From: Aeoliella straminimaris
Lineage (GTDB): Bacteria; Planctomycetota; Planctomycetia; Pirellulales; Lacipirellulaceae
Assembly: GCF_024054565.1 (NCBI RefSeq)
Contig: NZ_JAMXLR010000051.1
Span: forward strand, 186,001-250,000
Direction of reading: 5' to 3'
Length of the DNA: 64,000 nucleotides
In this document: piece by piece, positions 34,980 through 44,350 of the stretch
Layout of the letters: every line of letters starts with the position of its first letter
Numbering within the stretch: the first letter of the stretch is position 1
The notes under the pieces: model-generated
What the model was told of the DNA's origin: nothing
Seen by the model: the letters and a program-made list of their open reading frames with translations, nothing else
Databases searched by the model: none
Translations under genes and position numbers: made by a program

Positions 34980-37900
34980 TCATTCGCGTTGGGCGGCGAC
35001 TGGCAGCAGTTCGAGTTCGGCCAGCGACGCCCAAGGTTTGCCCTCGTGGGACGAATGGGCTTCGAAGCGAATGTAGCGGGTCGTCACTTCGTCGGTGGCG
35101 AACTCTTGCGCGTTCTGGTCGTCGGTCATCTCTCCGGTCACAATCGGACCTTGCCAGGTTTCGCCGTCCGAGCTGACATAAACAGCGAACTCCTTGGTGC
35201 GGCCCCCCTGGTTGCCATCCTGCCGGCCCAATAACCGAATGCCCGAGATGTCAGCCGGTTCGTTCAGCTCTATCTCAAAGGAATGGGGCATATCTGAAAC
35301 GTGGCCCTGCCAGGGGGTATGCCAGAAGGTTTTCGGGTCTCCGTCTACCGCCAGCCGCGCTTCATGGCCAGACGCTTCGCTGTCGCAGGCTGCGACTTGC
35401 GGCTGGAGTCGTCGCATCCAGGGCTCCTGGAACAGCTCGCGAGCAGTGGCAAGGTCCAATTCATCGTTGGGGTCGAACCGCTCACTTTGGCAGTACTCGA
35501 TCAGCGAGCGACGTAGCTGGCGGGCTGCATGGCGGTGCTCGAGATGGTGCGTCAAATCGTATCCACATGCCAGCAACCGGCCACTACCAATCCGTGCTTC
35601 GAACACCTGTGCCAGGTTACGGTTGTGGTGGAAATCGCTGACAAGTTGCAAGACCGGCTCGATGGACGGGGCTACCTCGGTCAGATCCCAAGTAACATTC
35701 CGCTGAAACAGATCGTACCACTGCCAATCACTGTATCCGTCATTGGGAAACAGCGACAATGCCGGATGGTTTGAATCGCACACCAATCCGAGGTGGCTGA
35801 ACCGATTGCCCCACCATCCACCCGACCAGTACTGTGAAAAGAATCCACTCTCACCGTTATGGTGGTTGCGCTCTCCCTGGACCAGCAGCACCCGACCACC
35901 CTTCTGCAGCGCTTGCTCCACGTTCTTGTCGAACTGTGTGGCGATGATCAGCCCCTCAGGCTCTTCGGTCGACTCGGCCGCGGGATACACCCAGAGCGGC
36001 CAGGAGTTCACCGCGTCGCCTACGGCGATACGTAGCGTCAACCTTTCTGCCGAACCAATTTGACTCAGCGGAACACGAATCGCCCCCAGTGAAGTCACGG
36101 TGCCCGTCTCGATGCGTGGCACCACCAGACGTTCCTCGGCGATGACTCGCCCCCCAGCATCACGAATCGACCAGCGAACCTCCGGGTCAACCAGATCGTG
36201 AGGTCCATAGTGCGCCACCTCCAGATCGGCCGAAAGAGTCTCGTCGCTGGACCACTCGTACTGCGCGAATCGGGCGAGCGGCACCGTCGGGCTATTCCAG
36301 GCGCGGACCTCTTCGGCGGTGACGATCCCTTTCTCCTCAAAAAAGGGATCGAGGATGCCAACCAGGGCCTCCGCCTGGCCGGGAAAGTCGCCCAGCATCA
36401 GCAATTGGTAGCCGGCGTAGCTGGGGGTTCGCAACATCGCTTCGTGTTCGGCTTTGTATTGCACAAGTTGAAAGCGTGCCGAGGCCCGCTCGAAGTCTTT
36501 GAACCGATCGGTAAGTCCGGCGGCGCGTGCCTCTTCGCGCAAACGCTCATAGTTATAGGGACGCAGCGGACCATCGAACTTGGGCAGCAACTCCTCATAG
36601 TCCGGAAACACCGGGCGTTGTCCCGTCTCGTGGGCGATGAGCGGCTGGCTTGTCGTCTGGGCCGCCTCGGAAAAATCCCAGTCGGTACGGTTCGGTCCAA
36701 TCCCGCGCGTGCCGGCCTTGCCCGTGGAGTGAGTGACCCAAAAGTCATCGGCCGCTATCGACTTCCGCGCTGTCGAACCGCTGTAGAGTCGTCGCGGGTC
36801 AGTCGACTTGGCGTCGGCCACGATTTGATCGACCTGCTGCCAATCCACCTGGCCGTTGAACTCGTTGCCGATGCAGAAGAGTACGAAAGAGGGATGATTC
36901 CCATAAGCGTCGCAGATGCGACGTATTTCGCGACGAACGAAGTCAACGACGTCTTCGTCGCTGCCAAAGTCCCGATCCCAGTAAAGCGTTTCGGGCTGCA
37001 GATACACGCCCAGTCGATCGGCCGCGACGAAAGCCGCTTCCGGGGGACACCACGTGTGGAAGCGAACGTGATTGAAACCATACTGCTGAACCGTACCCAA
37101 CAAATGCTCCCATTCGTCCACACTTGTGGGCGGGTATCCTGTTCTGGGAAACACGCAGCAGTCGAGGGTGCCACGCAGGAAAAGCTTGCGACCATTGATG
37201 TACAGTGCGTTGCCATCGCGGGCAATGGTCCTGAATCCAAAAGGCTCGCTCCACGAGTCCTGCTGTGGTTCGGAGCCGACGGTTGCCTCCAGGGTTGCAA
37301 CCGCTGTGTACAACTTCGGTGAAAACTCATCCCAACGGGAAACCTGCGTCTCCAGCGGAATTTCGAGCTCCAACGTCTGCTCCCCCGGGCCGATGGACTG
37401 CTTGCCCGTCGTGGAACTGCCAACTTGCTTTCCCGTTGACGCGTCGACGATGCGAACCGCCACGGTGCCGACTGCAGTGGTATCGATGGCGTTGACGGTG
37501 TCGATGCGCACCTGCACCGAATCTTGCTGGCCGGTCGCATCGATTCGTACGTTCTGCAGATGGACCGGGTCGCGGGCGACTAGTTGCAGATCGCCAACCA
37601 GACCGTTCCAGCGAGACTGAGTTTCCGGCCCGTAGGAGTGACCATTCACTTCGATGTCGTGGATCTTGCGATTATCCACGGCGACGGTCAGCCGGTACTC
37701 GCCTGCCGCCAGCACCCCCAGGTCGTATTCGTGCGGCGTGGCCAGCGAATCGCAATCGCCTAAGGGACGATCATCCAGCCAGACCTGCGACTTCCAGAGC
37801 ACGCGTTCCAGGCGTAGCGTGAAATGCTTGCCTGCCAGAGCTTCAGGAACCGTGATCGTGCGTTGATACCAGGCCTGCCCCAGATACATCCAGGGGCGAA

Positions 37901-38321
37901 CCAGGTGCCCCTTGCGATCGATGCGCGACTCCTCTTTTCCAGGCCCCATGGCGGTGAACGGGTAATCGACCGCGTATCGCATGGTGGCCACGTCCAAAGG
38001 TTCGCCCAAATGCCTCTCGTCGGTTGTTCCAGGCAATTCGATTGGCTCACCGTCCAGCGGTCCGAGGTACCACTGCGACTCTGCTCCGCGATCCTGCGGG
38101 TCGAGCCTGACAGACCAGGTACCCGACAGATCCACTCGCTCCGCAGTAGACGTAGCACTTGTCGTCGGTGACGTCGCTTCGCCAGCGTACGCGGAAGAGA
38201 TGATGCCAACGGCTGTGGCAGACCACGCCGCCAGCAAGACAAAGCCCACAAATCGTGTTGCCAATTTCATCCAGCGCTGAATATCGCGCTCAGACCGTTG
38301 GTCATTCTCGGAGGTACTCAT
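34980..38321 (-). CDS. exported glycoside hydrolase family 2 enzyme with C-terminal discoidin domain
   Basis: This 1113-residue protein has a signal-anchor or signal peptide near residues 18-46 (ending SSAYA). An N-terminal GH2 sugar-binding domain carries LSGTWSVRLDP and YQRTITVPEALAG. The immunoglobulin-like and TIM-barrel parts hold the acid/base Glu487 in FCIGNEFNG and a candidate nucleophile Glu565 in IAHETGQRP. A middle beta region of about 250 residues follows. The last 130 residues form an F5/8-type C (discoidin, CBM32-like) domain (RLAVDGDPKTFWHTPW). Beta-galactosidase, glucuronidase or mannosidase activity are all possible. A second in-frame Met at residue 18 is an alternative start. 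Confidence 0.9.
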   Translation of the reverse strand: MSTSENDQRSERDIQRWMKLATRFVGFVLLAAWSATAVGIISSAYAGEATSPTTSATSTAERVDLSGTWSVRLDPQDRGAESQWYLGPLDGEPIELPGTTDERHLGEPLDVATMRYAVDYPFTAMGPGKEESRIDRKGHLVRPWMYLGQAWYQRTITVPEALAGKHFTLRLERVLWKSQVWLDDRPLGDCDSLATPHEYDLGVLAAGEYRLTVAVDNRKIHDIEVNGHSYGPETQSRWNGLVGDLQLVARDPVHLQNVRIDATGQQDSVQVRIDTVNAIDTTAVGTVAVRIVDASTGKQVGSSTTGKQSIGPGEQTLELEIPLETQVSRWDEFSPKLYTAVATLEATVGSEPQQDSWSEPFGFRTIARDGNALYINGRKLFLRGTLDCCVFPRTGYPPTSVDEWEHLLGTVQQYGFNHVRFHTWCPPEAAFVAADRLGVYLQPETLYWDRDFGSDEDVVDFVRREIRRICDAYGNHPSFVLFCIGNEFNGQVDWQQVDQIVADAKSTDPRRLYSGSTARKSIAADDFWVTHSTGKAGTRGIGPNRTDWDFSEAAQTTSQPLIAHETGQRPVFPDYEELLPKFDGPLRPYNYERLREEARAAGLTDRFKDFERASARFQLVQYKAEHEAMLRTPSYAGYQLLMLGDFPGQAEALVGILDPFFEEKGIVTAEEVRAWNSPTVPLARFAQYEWSSDETLSADLEVAHYGPHDLVDPEVRWSIRDAGGRVIAEERLVVPRIETGTVTSLGAIRVPLSQIGSAERLTLRIAVGDAVNSWPLWVYPAAESTEEPEGLIIATQFDKNVEQALQKGGRVLLVQGERNHHNGESGFFSQYWSGGWWGNRFSHLGLVCDSNHPALSLFPNDGYSDWQWYDLFQRNVTWDLTEVAPSIEPVLQLVSDFHHNRNLAQVFEARIGSGRLLACGYDLTHHLEHRHAARQLRRSLIEYCQSERFDPNDELDLATARELFQEPWMRRLQPQVAACDSEASGHEARLAVDGDPKTFWHTPWQGHVSDMPHSFEIELNEPADISGIRLLGRQDGNQGGRTKEFAVYVSSDGETWQGPIVTGEMTDDQNAQEFATDEVTTRYIRFEAHSSHEGKPWASLAELELLPVAAQRE

Positions 38322-38777
38322 GGGTCCTTGTCGCTGGATGTCTGCGGATGGAATTGATCGTAAGGGGGATCATGGGGGGATGCTGCGGAACTACCCTGGA
38401 TGCCTGTCGGCTGCAGGTCCGTAGGATCCAACGTAGTACTTTGGTGGCCGGCTACCAGGGACGAATGTCAAGCAGATCAACAACCGCGGAAAACCCCCGG
38501 GGCGTAACAGCCGCACCAACTCTGCGTATAAGAGGTGGCGATATCGGATATGCGTGTCATCTTGATTGCAGCGCAGTCGATTTGATCACATTTTCGACGG
38601 GCCGACCCCTGCGCGCCACAACCGCTGCCTTTGCTGTAAGTGATTGCATATAAGCCACTTACAGCTCTCTCCCTGGCTGTCTTCAGCTTTTGGCACCCTC
38701 TTCGCGTTACTAGGTAAGCAACGAGCGGCAACAGAGTGCCGCCGACCGCGAGACCCACCTATCCTGAGGACAAAACT
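38322..38777. other. spacer with a strong stem-loop, no gene seen
   Basis: About 455 bases lie between the divergent GH2 and His-rich protein genes. Only short frames without ribosome sites are present. A perfect 10-bp inverted repeat stands at 38633-38665. The region should carry both promoters. Confidence 0.6.
38633..38665. promoter_or_regulatory. 10-bp stem-loop upstream of the His-rich gene
   Basis: GCTGTAAGTG (38633-38642) pairs perfectly with CACTTACAGC (38656-38665) around a 13-base AT-rich loop, about 110 bases before the His-rich gene. It is either a regulatory structure or an intergenic repeat unit. Confidence 0.6.
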
Positions 38778-39128
38778 ATGTACAAGATCATCGTACCCGC
38801 CGCCGCGTTGGTCGCCTTCACCTTCTTAAGTACTTCGACCGACACTGCCCAAGCCCGGGGCGTGCACTTCCGTGCCGGCGGCATCCACGTCGACGTTGGC
38901 CATCCCCACCGTGGTGGATTCCATCGCGGTCACGCCCGCTCGTTCGGATACAACACCTACTATCCTTCGAATCGTGGCTGGGGTTGGGGCAGCGCCCATA
39001 GCTGGCACGATACCAGCCACTGGGACTACCATCCTCCGCAACTGGTGCCGCACGGCAACCACTTCCACGTGCAGCCCGGCCATTACGACTGGCATCAAGA
39101 CGGCCACTGGGATCACCACCACCCGTAA
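38778..39128 (+). CDS. small His-rich exported protein, unknown
   Basis: The ATG at 38778 follows TGAGGA and gives 116 residues with a signal peptide (about residues 1-26, ending TAQA). The mature 90-residue chain has about 22 histidines and many Trp, Tyr and Gly, in patterns such as HPHRGGFHRGHAR, HGNHFHVQPGHYDWH and a final DHHHP. His richness suggests metal (Zn, Cu, Ni) binding in the periplasm or at the surface; this is inference. A convergent fbp gene follows and a strong terminator separates them. Confidence 0.8.
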   Translation: MYKIIVPAAALVAFTFLSTSTDTAQARGVHFRAGGIHVDVGHPHRGGFHRGHARSFGYNTYYPSNRGWGWGSAHSWHDTSHWDYHPPQLVPHGNHFHVQPGHYDWHQDGHWDHHHP

Positions 39129-39156
39129 GCGATAACGCTTGATAATTGGAGACTAT

Positions 39157-39196
39157 CGCGGCGGCGGAACCTCCGGGTTTCGCCGCCGCGTTTTTT
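39157..39196. terminator. intrinsic terminator between the His-rich gene and fbp
   Basis: CGCGGCGGCGGAACC (39157-39171) can pair with GGTTTCGCCGCCGCG (39176-39190), followed by TTTTTT. It clearly serves the plus-strand gene; on the minus strand no comparable T-run follows. Confidence 0.88.
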
Positions 39197-39206
39197 GTTG
39201 CGTCAG

Positions 39207-40205
39207 CTATTTGAGGAACGTGGCCATCTCTTCTACGTTCTTGCGACTGCCGATGACCAGCGATGTTCGATCGTGAATGGCCTTGGGCTGGATCTCGACG
39301 ATCCGCTGCCCTTCACCGCAGATGGCCATGCCGCCTGCCTGCTCGGCGATGAACGCCAGCGGGTTGCACTCGTACATCAGTCGCAGCTTGCCCCCGGGGT
39401 GGGCTTCGGTGGGGGGATAGAGGAAAATGCCACCCTTGATCAGGATGCGATGGAAGTCGGCCACCAACGAGCCGACGTACCGCGACGAAAAGCCGCCACC
39501 CTCCGGGTCCTTCGACCACTCCAAGTACTTTTGATACGACTCGGGGAAGCGATGCAGGTAGGCCTCGTTAACCGAGTAGGTTCGCGAGTACTCGGGCATC
39601 TTGATGTTCTCGCGCGTCAGCAGGTACGCACCGAACTGTGGATCGAGGGTAAACTGGTGCACGCCATTGCCGCAGGTGTAAACCAGCACCGTCGACGAAC
39701 CGTACAGCACATACCCTCCCGCCACCTGCTCGACACCTTTCTGCAGCACGCTCTTCTCCACGCCAATCACCTCGGGCGGGTTGCGGAAGATGGTGAAAAT
39801 GGTGCCGACCGACACGTTGACATCGATGTTCGACGAACCATCGAGCGGATCGAACATGATGATGTACGAATCCTCGGGATCGACGTCCTGCAACACGCGG
39901 GGGTCGTTATCTTCTTCCGAGGCGATGATGCCGACGTTGCCGCGGTAGCCGAGTGTCCGTTTCAGGGCTTCGTTGGCAATGATGTCGAGCTTCTTGACGT
40001 CCTCGCCCTGGACGTTCACCGAACCTTCATCGCCCCACACGTCGATCAGCCCAGCCCGACGGACGTACGAGGCAATCATCTTCGTGGCCAGTGTGATGCC
40101 CGACATCAGCCACGAGAACTGGCCCGAGGCACTGGGAAACCGTTGCTGCTGCTCCTGCAGGTGTTGCCCAAAGGTAACGTACTCTCCATCGCGTTTGATC
40201 GGCAT
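39207..40205 (-). CDS. fbp: fructose-1,6-bisphosphatase, class I
   Basis: The ATG at 40205 (MPIKRDGEYVTFGQHLQE) has AGGAGG eight bases upstream, giving 332 residues. The metal and phosphate motif FDPLDGSSNIDVNVSVGT and the early EEDNDP are diagnostic of class I FBPase. The conserved KGGIFLYPPT and EQAGG segments follow. It hydrolyses fructose 1,6-bisphosphate in gluconeogenesis, in the cytoplasm. Its counterpart in the opposite direction is the phosphofructokinase at 55.0 kb in the same window, not in an operon with it. Confidence 0.96.
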   Translation of the reverse strand: MPIKRDGEYVTFGQHLQEQQQRFPSASGQFSWLMSGITLATKMIASYVRRAGLIDVWGDEGSVNVQGEDVKKLDIIANEALKRTLGYRGNVGIIASEEDNDPRVLQDVDPEDSYIIMFDPLDGSSNIDVNVSVGTIFTIFRNPPEVIGVEKSVLQKGVEQVAGGYVLYGSSTVLVYTCGNGVHQFTLDPQFGAYLLTRENIKMPEYSRTYSVNEAYLHRFPESYQKYLEWSKDPEGGGFSSRYVGSLVADFHRILIKGGIFLYPPTEAHPGGKLRLMYECNPLAFIAEQAGGMAICGEGQRIVEIQPKAIHDRTSLVIGSRKNVEEMATFLK

Positions 40206-40341
40206 GTCGGGGCCTCCTGCGGTTGAACTGATTGGGAGTTGGCTGATCAAATATAGCAGCAATTTGGCGAAAAGCAGCGAAGTTCGCCCTTCGCAGGATG
40301 GGCCTGGCGAGTCTCGGCTTACGCAGACTCATCAGGTGGAA

Positions 40342-40370
40342 AAAGGACGAAGGACGAAGTGCCCAATGAC
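40342..40370. repeat. GACGAAGTGCCCAATGAC repeat
   Basis: Contains GGACGAAGGACGAAGTGCCC followed by AATGAC; its core matches 41463-41491 with one difference. It belongs to the AATGAC-type intergenic repeats. Confidence 0.65.
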
Positions 40371-40522
40371 CAGCGATCTCGCCGTCGATCCCACCACCTG
40401 ACTCGGTCGTGGACACCGGAGGGTGCTTTTGCCGCTACCCGCTGGGAATCGTTTGCAATCGGCCCGGATTCTCACGACAATAGAGGGTCTTGCTACCACT
40501 CCCGCTCTAGGACCCCTCGACG

Positions 40523-41464
40523 ATGAAGCCTGCCACACTCCTAGTTGTCGCTGTCATGACGCTTGCCGCCGCCAGTTCGGCCACAGCCGGCAAGGTGCGC
40601 ACCTGGACCGATGCATCCAGCAAGTACACCATCGACGCCAGCCTGGTGGCGTTCAACGAGTCGGACGTGGTGCTCGAGCGGGCTTCCGACAAGCAATTGG
40701 GCACCGTGCCGATCGACAAGCTTTCGGAGCAGGACAAAGAGTACCTGAAGACCAAGGAAGCGGTCGATTCGGCCAAGGAACTCACGGACGCCATGCAGCG
40801 ATGGAAGCTAAGCAATGGCATGGAAGTGGTCGGCCGCCTGGTCGATTTCGGCCGCAAGGAGATCGTCCTGCGACGCAGTCGCGGCACCATGTACGTTAAC
40901 GATCGAGCGTACCAGAACCTGCCGCCCATCTATCAGAAGATCATTCCGCTCATCGTCCGCCACGCCGGCAACAAGGTCGATGATGCCGACATGCTGGAGA
41001 CGTGGCTCTCCTCGCGGGGAGGACGGCCCCAGACGTTCACCGTCGACGGCGTGGTGCTCGAATTGGAGAACGGCGACGAGTACGGCATTCCCTTCTTCCT
41101 GTTCAGCCCACAGGACCTCGAAGTCCTGCAGCCCGGCTGGGAAACGTGGCTGGCGGCCCATGAGAAGCAAGACTACGCCGCCCGCCAGCACGAGGCGCTG
41201 CGTCTGCAGACCGAGGCCGCCGAGTACCAGCGTCAACGCGACGCGCAGGATCGCCGTCGCATCGCCGAGTTGCAACTCGGCCTCACCGCCGTCGAAGCCG
41301 GCGTGACCAGCATGTGGGAAGTCACGCTGTACCCCCAGCCCGGCAACCCCGGCCCACCACTCTGGGTGACCGGCTTCGCCCGCAACAGCCGCGACGCATC
41401 GTACCAGGCGATGGCGAAGCATCCGGGATATGTTGTGGGGCCAGTGCGGCGGATTAGTAATTGA
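40523..41464 (+). CDS. exported SHD1-domain protein
   Basis: This 313-residue protein has a signal peptide (about residues 1-23, ending SATA). Residues 24-75 match an SLA1 homology domain 1 (RTWTDASSKYTIDASLVAF, then LGTVPIDKLSEQDKEYL). A second, similar SH3-like segment starts near residue 100 (NGMEVVGRLVDFGRKEIVLR). The C-terminal third is charged and possibly coiled-coil up to about residue 260. SHD1 domains are frequent in planctomycete secreted proteins and thought to bind proteins or peptides; the actual role is unknown. Confidence 0.85.
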   Translation: MKPATLLVVAVMTLAAASSATAGKVRTWTDASSKYTIDASLVAFNESDVVLERASDKQLGTVPIDKLSEQDKEYLKTKEAVDSAKELTDAMQRWKLSNGMEVVGRLVDFGRKEIVLRRSRGTMYVNDRAYQNLPPIYQKIIPLIVRHAGNKVDDADMLETWLSSRGGRPQTFTVDGVVLELENGDEYGIPFFLFSPQDLEVLQPGWETWLAAHEKQDYAARQHEALRLQTEAAEYQRQRDAQDRRRIAELQLGLTAVEAGVTSMWEVTLYPQPGNPGPPLWVTGFARNSRDASYQAMAKHPGYVVGPVRRISN

Positions 41465-41491
41465 ATGACGAATGACGAAGTACCCAATGAC
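41463..41491. repeat. GAATGACGAATGACGAAGTACCC repeat
   Basis: Immediately after the SHD1 stop. Tandem AATGACG units and GACGAAGTACCCAATGAC match the repeat at 40342-40370. Confidence 0.65.
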
Positions 41492-41579
41492 GATTGGGGA
41501 CTGAGTGTATAAAGCCGCGACCGTTGGTCGCGCGGGAAGTGGCCCGCGAATCTGAGCGAATGGGGGAAGCTCTGCATCA

Positions 41580-41735
41580 GATCGTTCCCCGAAGGGGTTT
41601 CACATCGTAGCCTGGGGTAAGTGCGGGCGAGGTACGAGCCCAAACGCCACCCCAGGTGACTTGGCAACGCTATCCAGCGGTCGAGGAGAAGATTCTCCAT
41701 AAGCCGGCGTGTGACCGAGACCGCAACTCGGCCGC
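41580..41735. repeat. two-hairpin dispersed repeat, copy 1
   Basis: A short hairpin CCCC-GAA-GGGG (41587-41597) precedes a longer one, CCTGGGG (41611-41617) with CCCCAGG (41650-41656). A conserved tail GCGGTCGAGGAGAAGATTC...GACCGAGACCGCAA...GGCCGC ends at 41735. The same element is found at 48975-49125 (same orientation) and, in its hairpin part, at 51073-51134 (opposite orientation). Confidence 0.8.
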
Positions 41736-41847
41736 GGTGTACTAAATCGAATACCTCTTACGCGCAACCTTCGCAGCGCTCGCGATAGGCTTCGGTGGTG
41801 GAGGTGGCTTCGATGAGAGGCATGACTAGAGAGAGTTAGTGGATCCC

Positions 41848-42228
41848 CTAACCCGATACGTCCTCCAGCTTCAATTGAAGTCGCTGAATCATCTCGTCGA
41901 AGATTCGATCGACCAGCGCCTCCGGCTCGTAGCCAGGCTCGTTTCGCCACAGTCTGTGATTCCAGCCGCGCAGTACGACTGGATCACTTGGATTGTGATA
42001 ATGGTTTGAAACTCCGTAGAGGAAGCAAATCCGCCGCCGCCATGCGAACCAGGGATCTCCACATCGCGTGATATTGCCAAAGTCCAAATCGCGCAGGCTA
42101 TCCAACTTCGGCAGCCTGCGCTCTACGAAGTCCACGGCGATCGAATCAACTGTGTCCGGACAGGTGAGTCGCCAATGAAAGTTTGGCGTGATTCGCTTCA
42201 GCAAGTGAATCCAGAGAAGCCGCTTCAT
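41848..42228 (-). CDS. small protein of a coupled two-gene unit, unknown
   Basis: This 126-residue protein starts MKRLLWIHLLKRITPNFHWRL. It is Trp/Arg-rich with no recognised domain and an amphipathic C-terminal helix (EALVDRIFDEMIQRLQLKLE). Its ATG overlaps the TGA of the upstream small gene (ATGA), so translation is coupled. In such pairs an antitoxin-like gene is often followed by an effector; nothing in the sequence proves a toxin. It is likely cytoplasmic. Confidence 0.65.
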   Translation of the reverse strand: MKRLLWIHLLKRITPNFHWRLTCPDTVDSIAVDFVERRLPKLDSLRDLDFGNITRCGDPWFAWRRRICFLYGVSNHYHNPSDPVVLRGWNHRLWRNEPGYEPEALVDRIFDEMIQRLQLKLEDVSG

Positions 42229-42458
42229 TGCGAACTACGCGCGCCGGCGCGGGCTTTGGCGAGCCGCATGATGTGCTCGACCTTCATGAAGTGGTCCAGA
42301 TCGGAAGACTCTTCGGCAGTCAGCCCAGTCGTTTTCTCCTTGTGGATCAGGTCCGCCACGTAGTCCTTCGTCGCTTGCGAAGACTCAAACCGCGCAACCG
42401 ACTCCGGAGTAGTGCCGGCGGCAATGAATTCAACGATTTCGTCGTAGGCTCGGATCAT
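42225..42458 (-). CDS. 77-residue antitoxin-like small protein
   Basis: The protein (MIRAYDEIVEFIAAGTTPES ... LIHKEKTTGLTAEESSDLDHFM ... EHIMRLAKARA) belongs by pattern to a widespread family of small helical proteins with the layout 'FIAxGxxPExVxxFxxS-x-A...LTxEExxELDxxxxxEHIMRLAKARA'. These usually precede a nuclease (often HNH) or other partner in two-gene cassettes. Here the partner at 41848-42228 is not a recognisable HNH protein. The ATGA overlap implies strict coupling. Confidence 0.75.
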   Translation of the reverse strand: MIRAYDEIVEFIAAGTTPESVARFESSQATKDYVADLIHKEKTTGLTAEESSDLDHFMKVEHIMRLAKARAGARSSQ

Positions 42459-42716
42459 GCGTTAATTATAGCATTGGGCGTCCATAGAAACCAATATTCG
42501 CTTGAACTGGAAAGAATGCTCAAAAACATCATCGAGCCCTCACAATGATCACCCCGCCCCGCCAGCAACCAAAGCCACCCCCGCGCCACCCAAAAAACCC
42601 GCCAAATTTCCCCGCGAAACCACGACTGGACCTCTGGGGTTTGATAGTCTGTACTCAAATGGGCGGACCCGATTGTTCCTAACCGCACCCTCGCTTTTCC
42701 TGTGGGGAATCTCGCT

Positions 42717-44342
42717 ATGTTCCGCGATTTCGTTGCCCTGGCTTGTGCTGCGCTGGTGGGGTCGTTCGCCGACGCAGCACCCAACGTTCAGCGTGTGGCC
42801 AGGCAAGTCGACCAGTTGCTGGCCGAGGAGCTGTTCGACGACTCCACGGATCTCGCGCCGCCGGTCGACGATGCGACGTTCCTTCGCCGGGTGTGGCTCG
42901 ATGTGGTGGGAGACATTCCCTCGCCCGAGCATACCACGGCCTTCCTCCTGGAACCCTCACCCGACAAGCGCAATCGGGTGATTCGCGACCTCTTGGCCAG
43001 CGAGCAATACGGGCAGAACTGGGCGCGGTACTGGCGGGACGTGATCCTGTCGCGGCGTATCGAAGACCGGGCGGTGATTGTCTCCAACCCGCTGGTCACT
43101 ATGCTGACCGAGGAGCTCAACCGTGGCACCGGCTGGGACGAAGTCGCCCAGAAGTTCATTACCGCCACCGGCGACGTGCGGGAGGATGGCGCGACAGCCA
43201 TTCTGATGGCGCAGGACGGTGTGACCGAAGACAGCACGGCCGAGTTCTCGCGAATCTTCCTCGGCATCCAGATTCAGTGCGCGCAGTGCCACGACCATCC
43301 TTACGATCGCTGGAAGCGCGAGCAGTTTCACGAACTGGCGGCGTTCTTTCCCCGCACAGCGGTGCGGCCGGTGAACTCGGCCACCAAGCGGAGCTTTCAG
43401 GTGATCGCCAACAACGGCCGCGATGTCCGCCGGGGCAATAACAACAACCTCAACCGCCGTGGCGCGGCCGAACACTACATGCCCGACCTCGACGATCCGT
43501 CGGCGATCGGGGAGCGGATGCAGCCAAAGTTCTTCCTGACCGGCGCCCAGCTGCCCATCGGCACCCGCGACGCCCAGCGGCGGGAGGCGGTTGCCGAGTG
43601 GATGACCGAGAGCCCCTGGTTTGCCACGGCCTACGTCAATCGCATGTGGGCCGAACTGGTGGGCGAAGGATTCTACGAGCCGGTCGACGACATGGGCCCC
43701 GACCGCACGCCGAACGGCGCGAAGGCGGTGGAGTACCTGTCGCAGGAGTTCGCCGCCAGCGGTTACGATCCCAAATGGCTGATGCGAGTGATCCTCAGCA
43801 CCGAAGCATACGGGCGCGAGTGCCGCCCCCGCCGCTTGCCCGACGAGCCGGCCTTCACGGCCAATGTGGCCCAGCCGCTGCGGGGCGATCAACTGTTTAA
43901 CTCGCTGCTCACCACGCTGGAACTGGACGAAGCGACCATTCGCTCGATGGTCACGGGCGGCGGCGGCCGGGTGTACGGCGGTCAAACCTCGCCGCGGGAC
44001 GGGTTCAACGTGGCATTTGGCTTCGATCCCTCGGCCCCGCGGGAGACGATCACCAGCAGCATTCCCCAATCGCTGGCGATGATGAACCAGCCGCAAATCA
44101 ACCGCTCGCTATCGGCCGGCAGCTGGCGACGCCCCACCTCGCTCGGCAAGCTGATCGCCAGCGTCGAGGACGACGACATGCTGACCAGCGAACTGTTCCT
44201 GCGGACCCTGTGCCGGGAGCCGACCGACGAGGAACTCGAGCAGGTGCACACCTACGCCAAGTCGGTGGACAATCGCACCGAGACGTACGAAGACCTGTTG
44301 TGGTCGCTGATTAACTCGACGGAATATGCTTATAGGAAATGA
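42717..44342 (+). CDS. DUF1549/DUF1553 protein, exported
   Basis: The ATG at 42717 gives a signal peptide (about residues 1-20, ending SFADA); a GTG upstream is in frame but would mask it. The 541-residue protein has the DUF1549 part (DDATFLRRVWLDVVGDIPSP, YGQNWARYWRDVILSRR) with a haem-like CAQCHDHPYDRWK motif near residue 197. The DUF1553 part follows, with AYVNRMWAELVGEGFYEPVDDMG near residue 310 and LFLRTLCREPTDEEL near the end. These proteins are nearly confined to planctomycetes and relatives and occur next to DUF1501 genes, as here. No PSCyt1 cytochrome domain precedes it. Biochemical role unknown. Confidence 0.93.
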   Translation: MFRDFVALACAALVGSFADAAPNVQRVARQVDQLLAEELFDDSTDLAPPVDDATFLRRVWLDVVGDIPSPEHTTAFLLEPSPDKRNRVIRDLLASEQYGQNWARYWRDVILSRRIEDRAVIVSNPLVTMLTEELNRGTGWDEVAQKFITATGDVREDGATAILMAQDGVTEDSTAEFSRIFLGIQIQCAQCHDHPYDRWKREQFHELAAFFPRTAVRPVNSATKRSFQVIANNGRDVRRGNNNNLNRRGAAEHYMPDLDDPSAIGERMQPKFFLTGAQLPIGTRDAQRREAVAEWMTESPWFATAYVNRMWAELVGEGFYEPVDDMGPDRTPNGAKAVEYLSQEFAASGYDPKWLMRVILSTEAYGRECRPRRLPDEPAFTANVAQPLRGDQLFNSLLTTLELDEATIRSMVTGGGGRVYGGQTSPRDGFNVAFGFDPSAPRETITSSIPQSLAMMNQPQINRSLSAGSWRRPTSLGKLIASVEDDDMLTSELFLRTLCREPTDEELEQVHTYAKSVDNRTETYEDLLWSLINSTEYAYRK

Positions 44343-44350
44343 CCGAGGTC

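Noticed and set aside
38477..38758. 93-codon minus-strand frame in the GH2/His-rich spacer
   Set aside because: No ribosome site, and it covers the stem-loop that looks regulatory.
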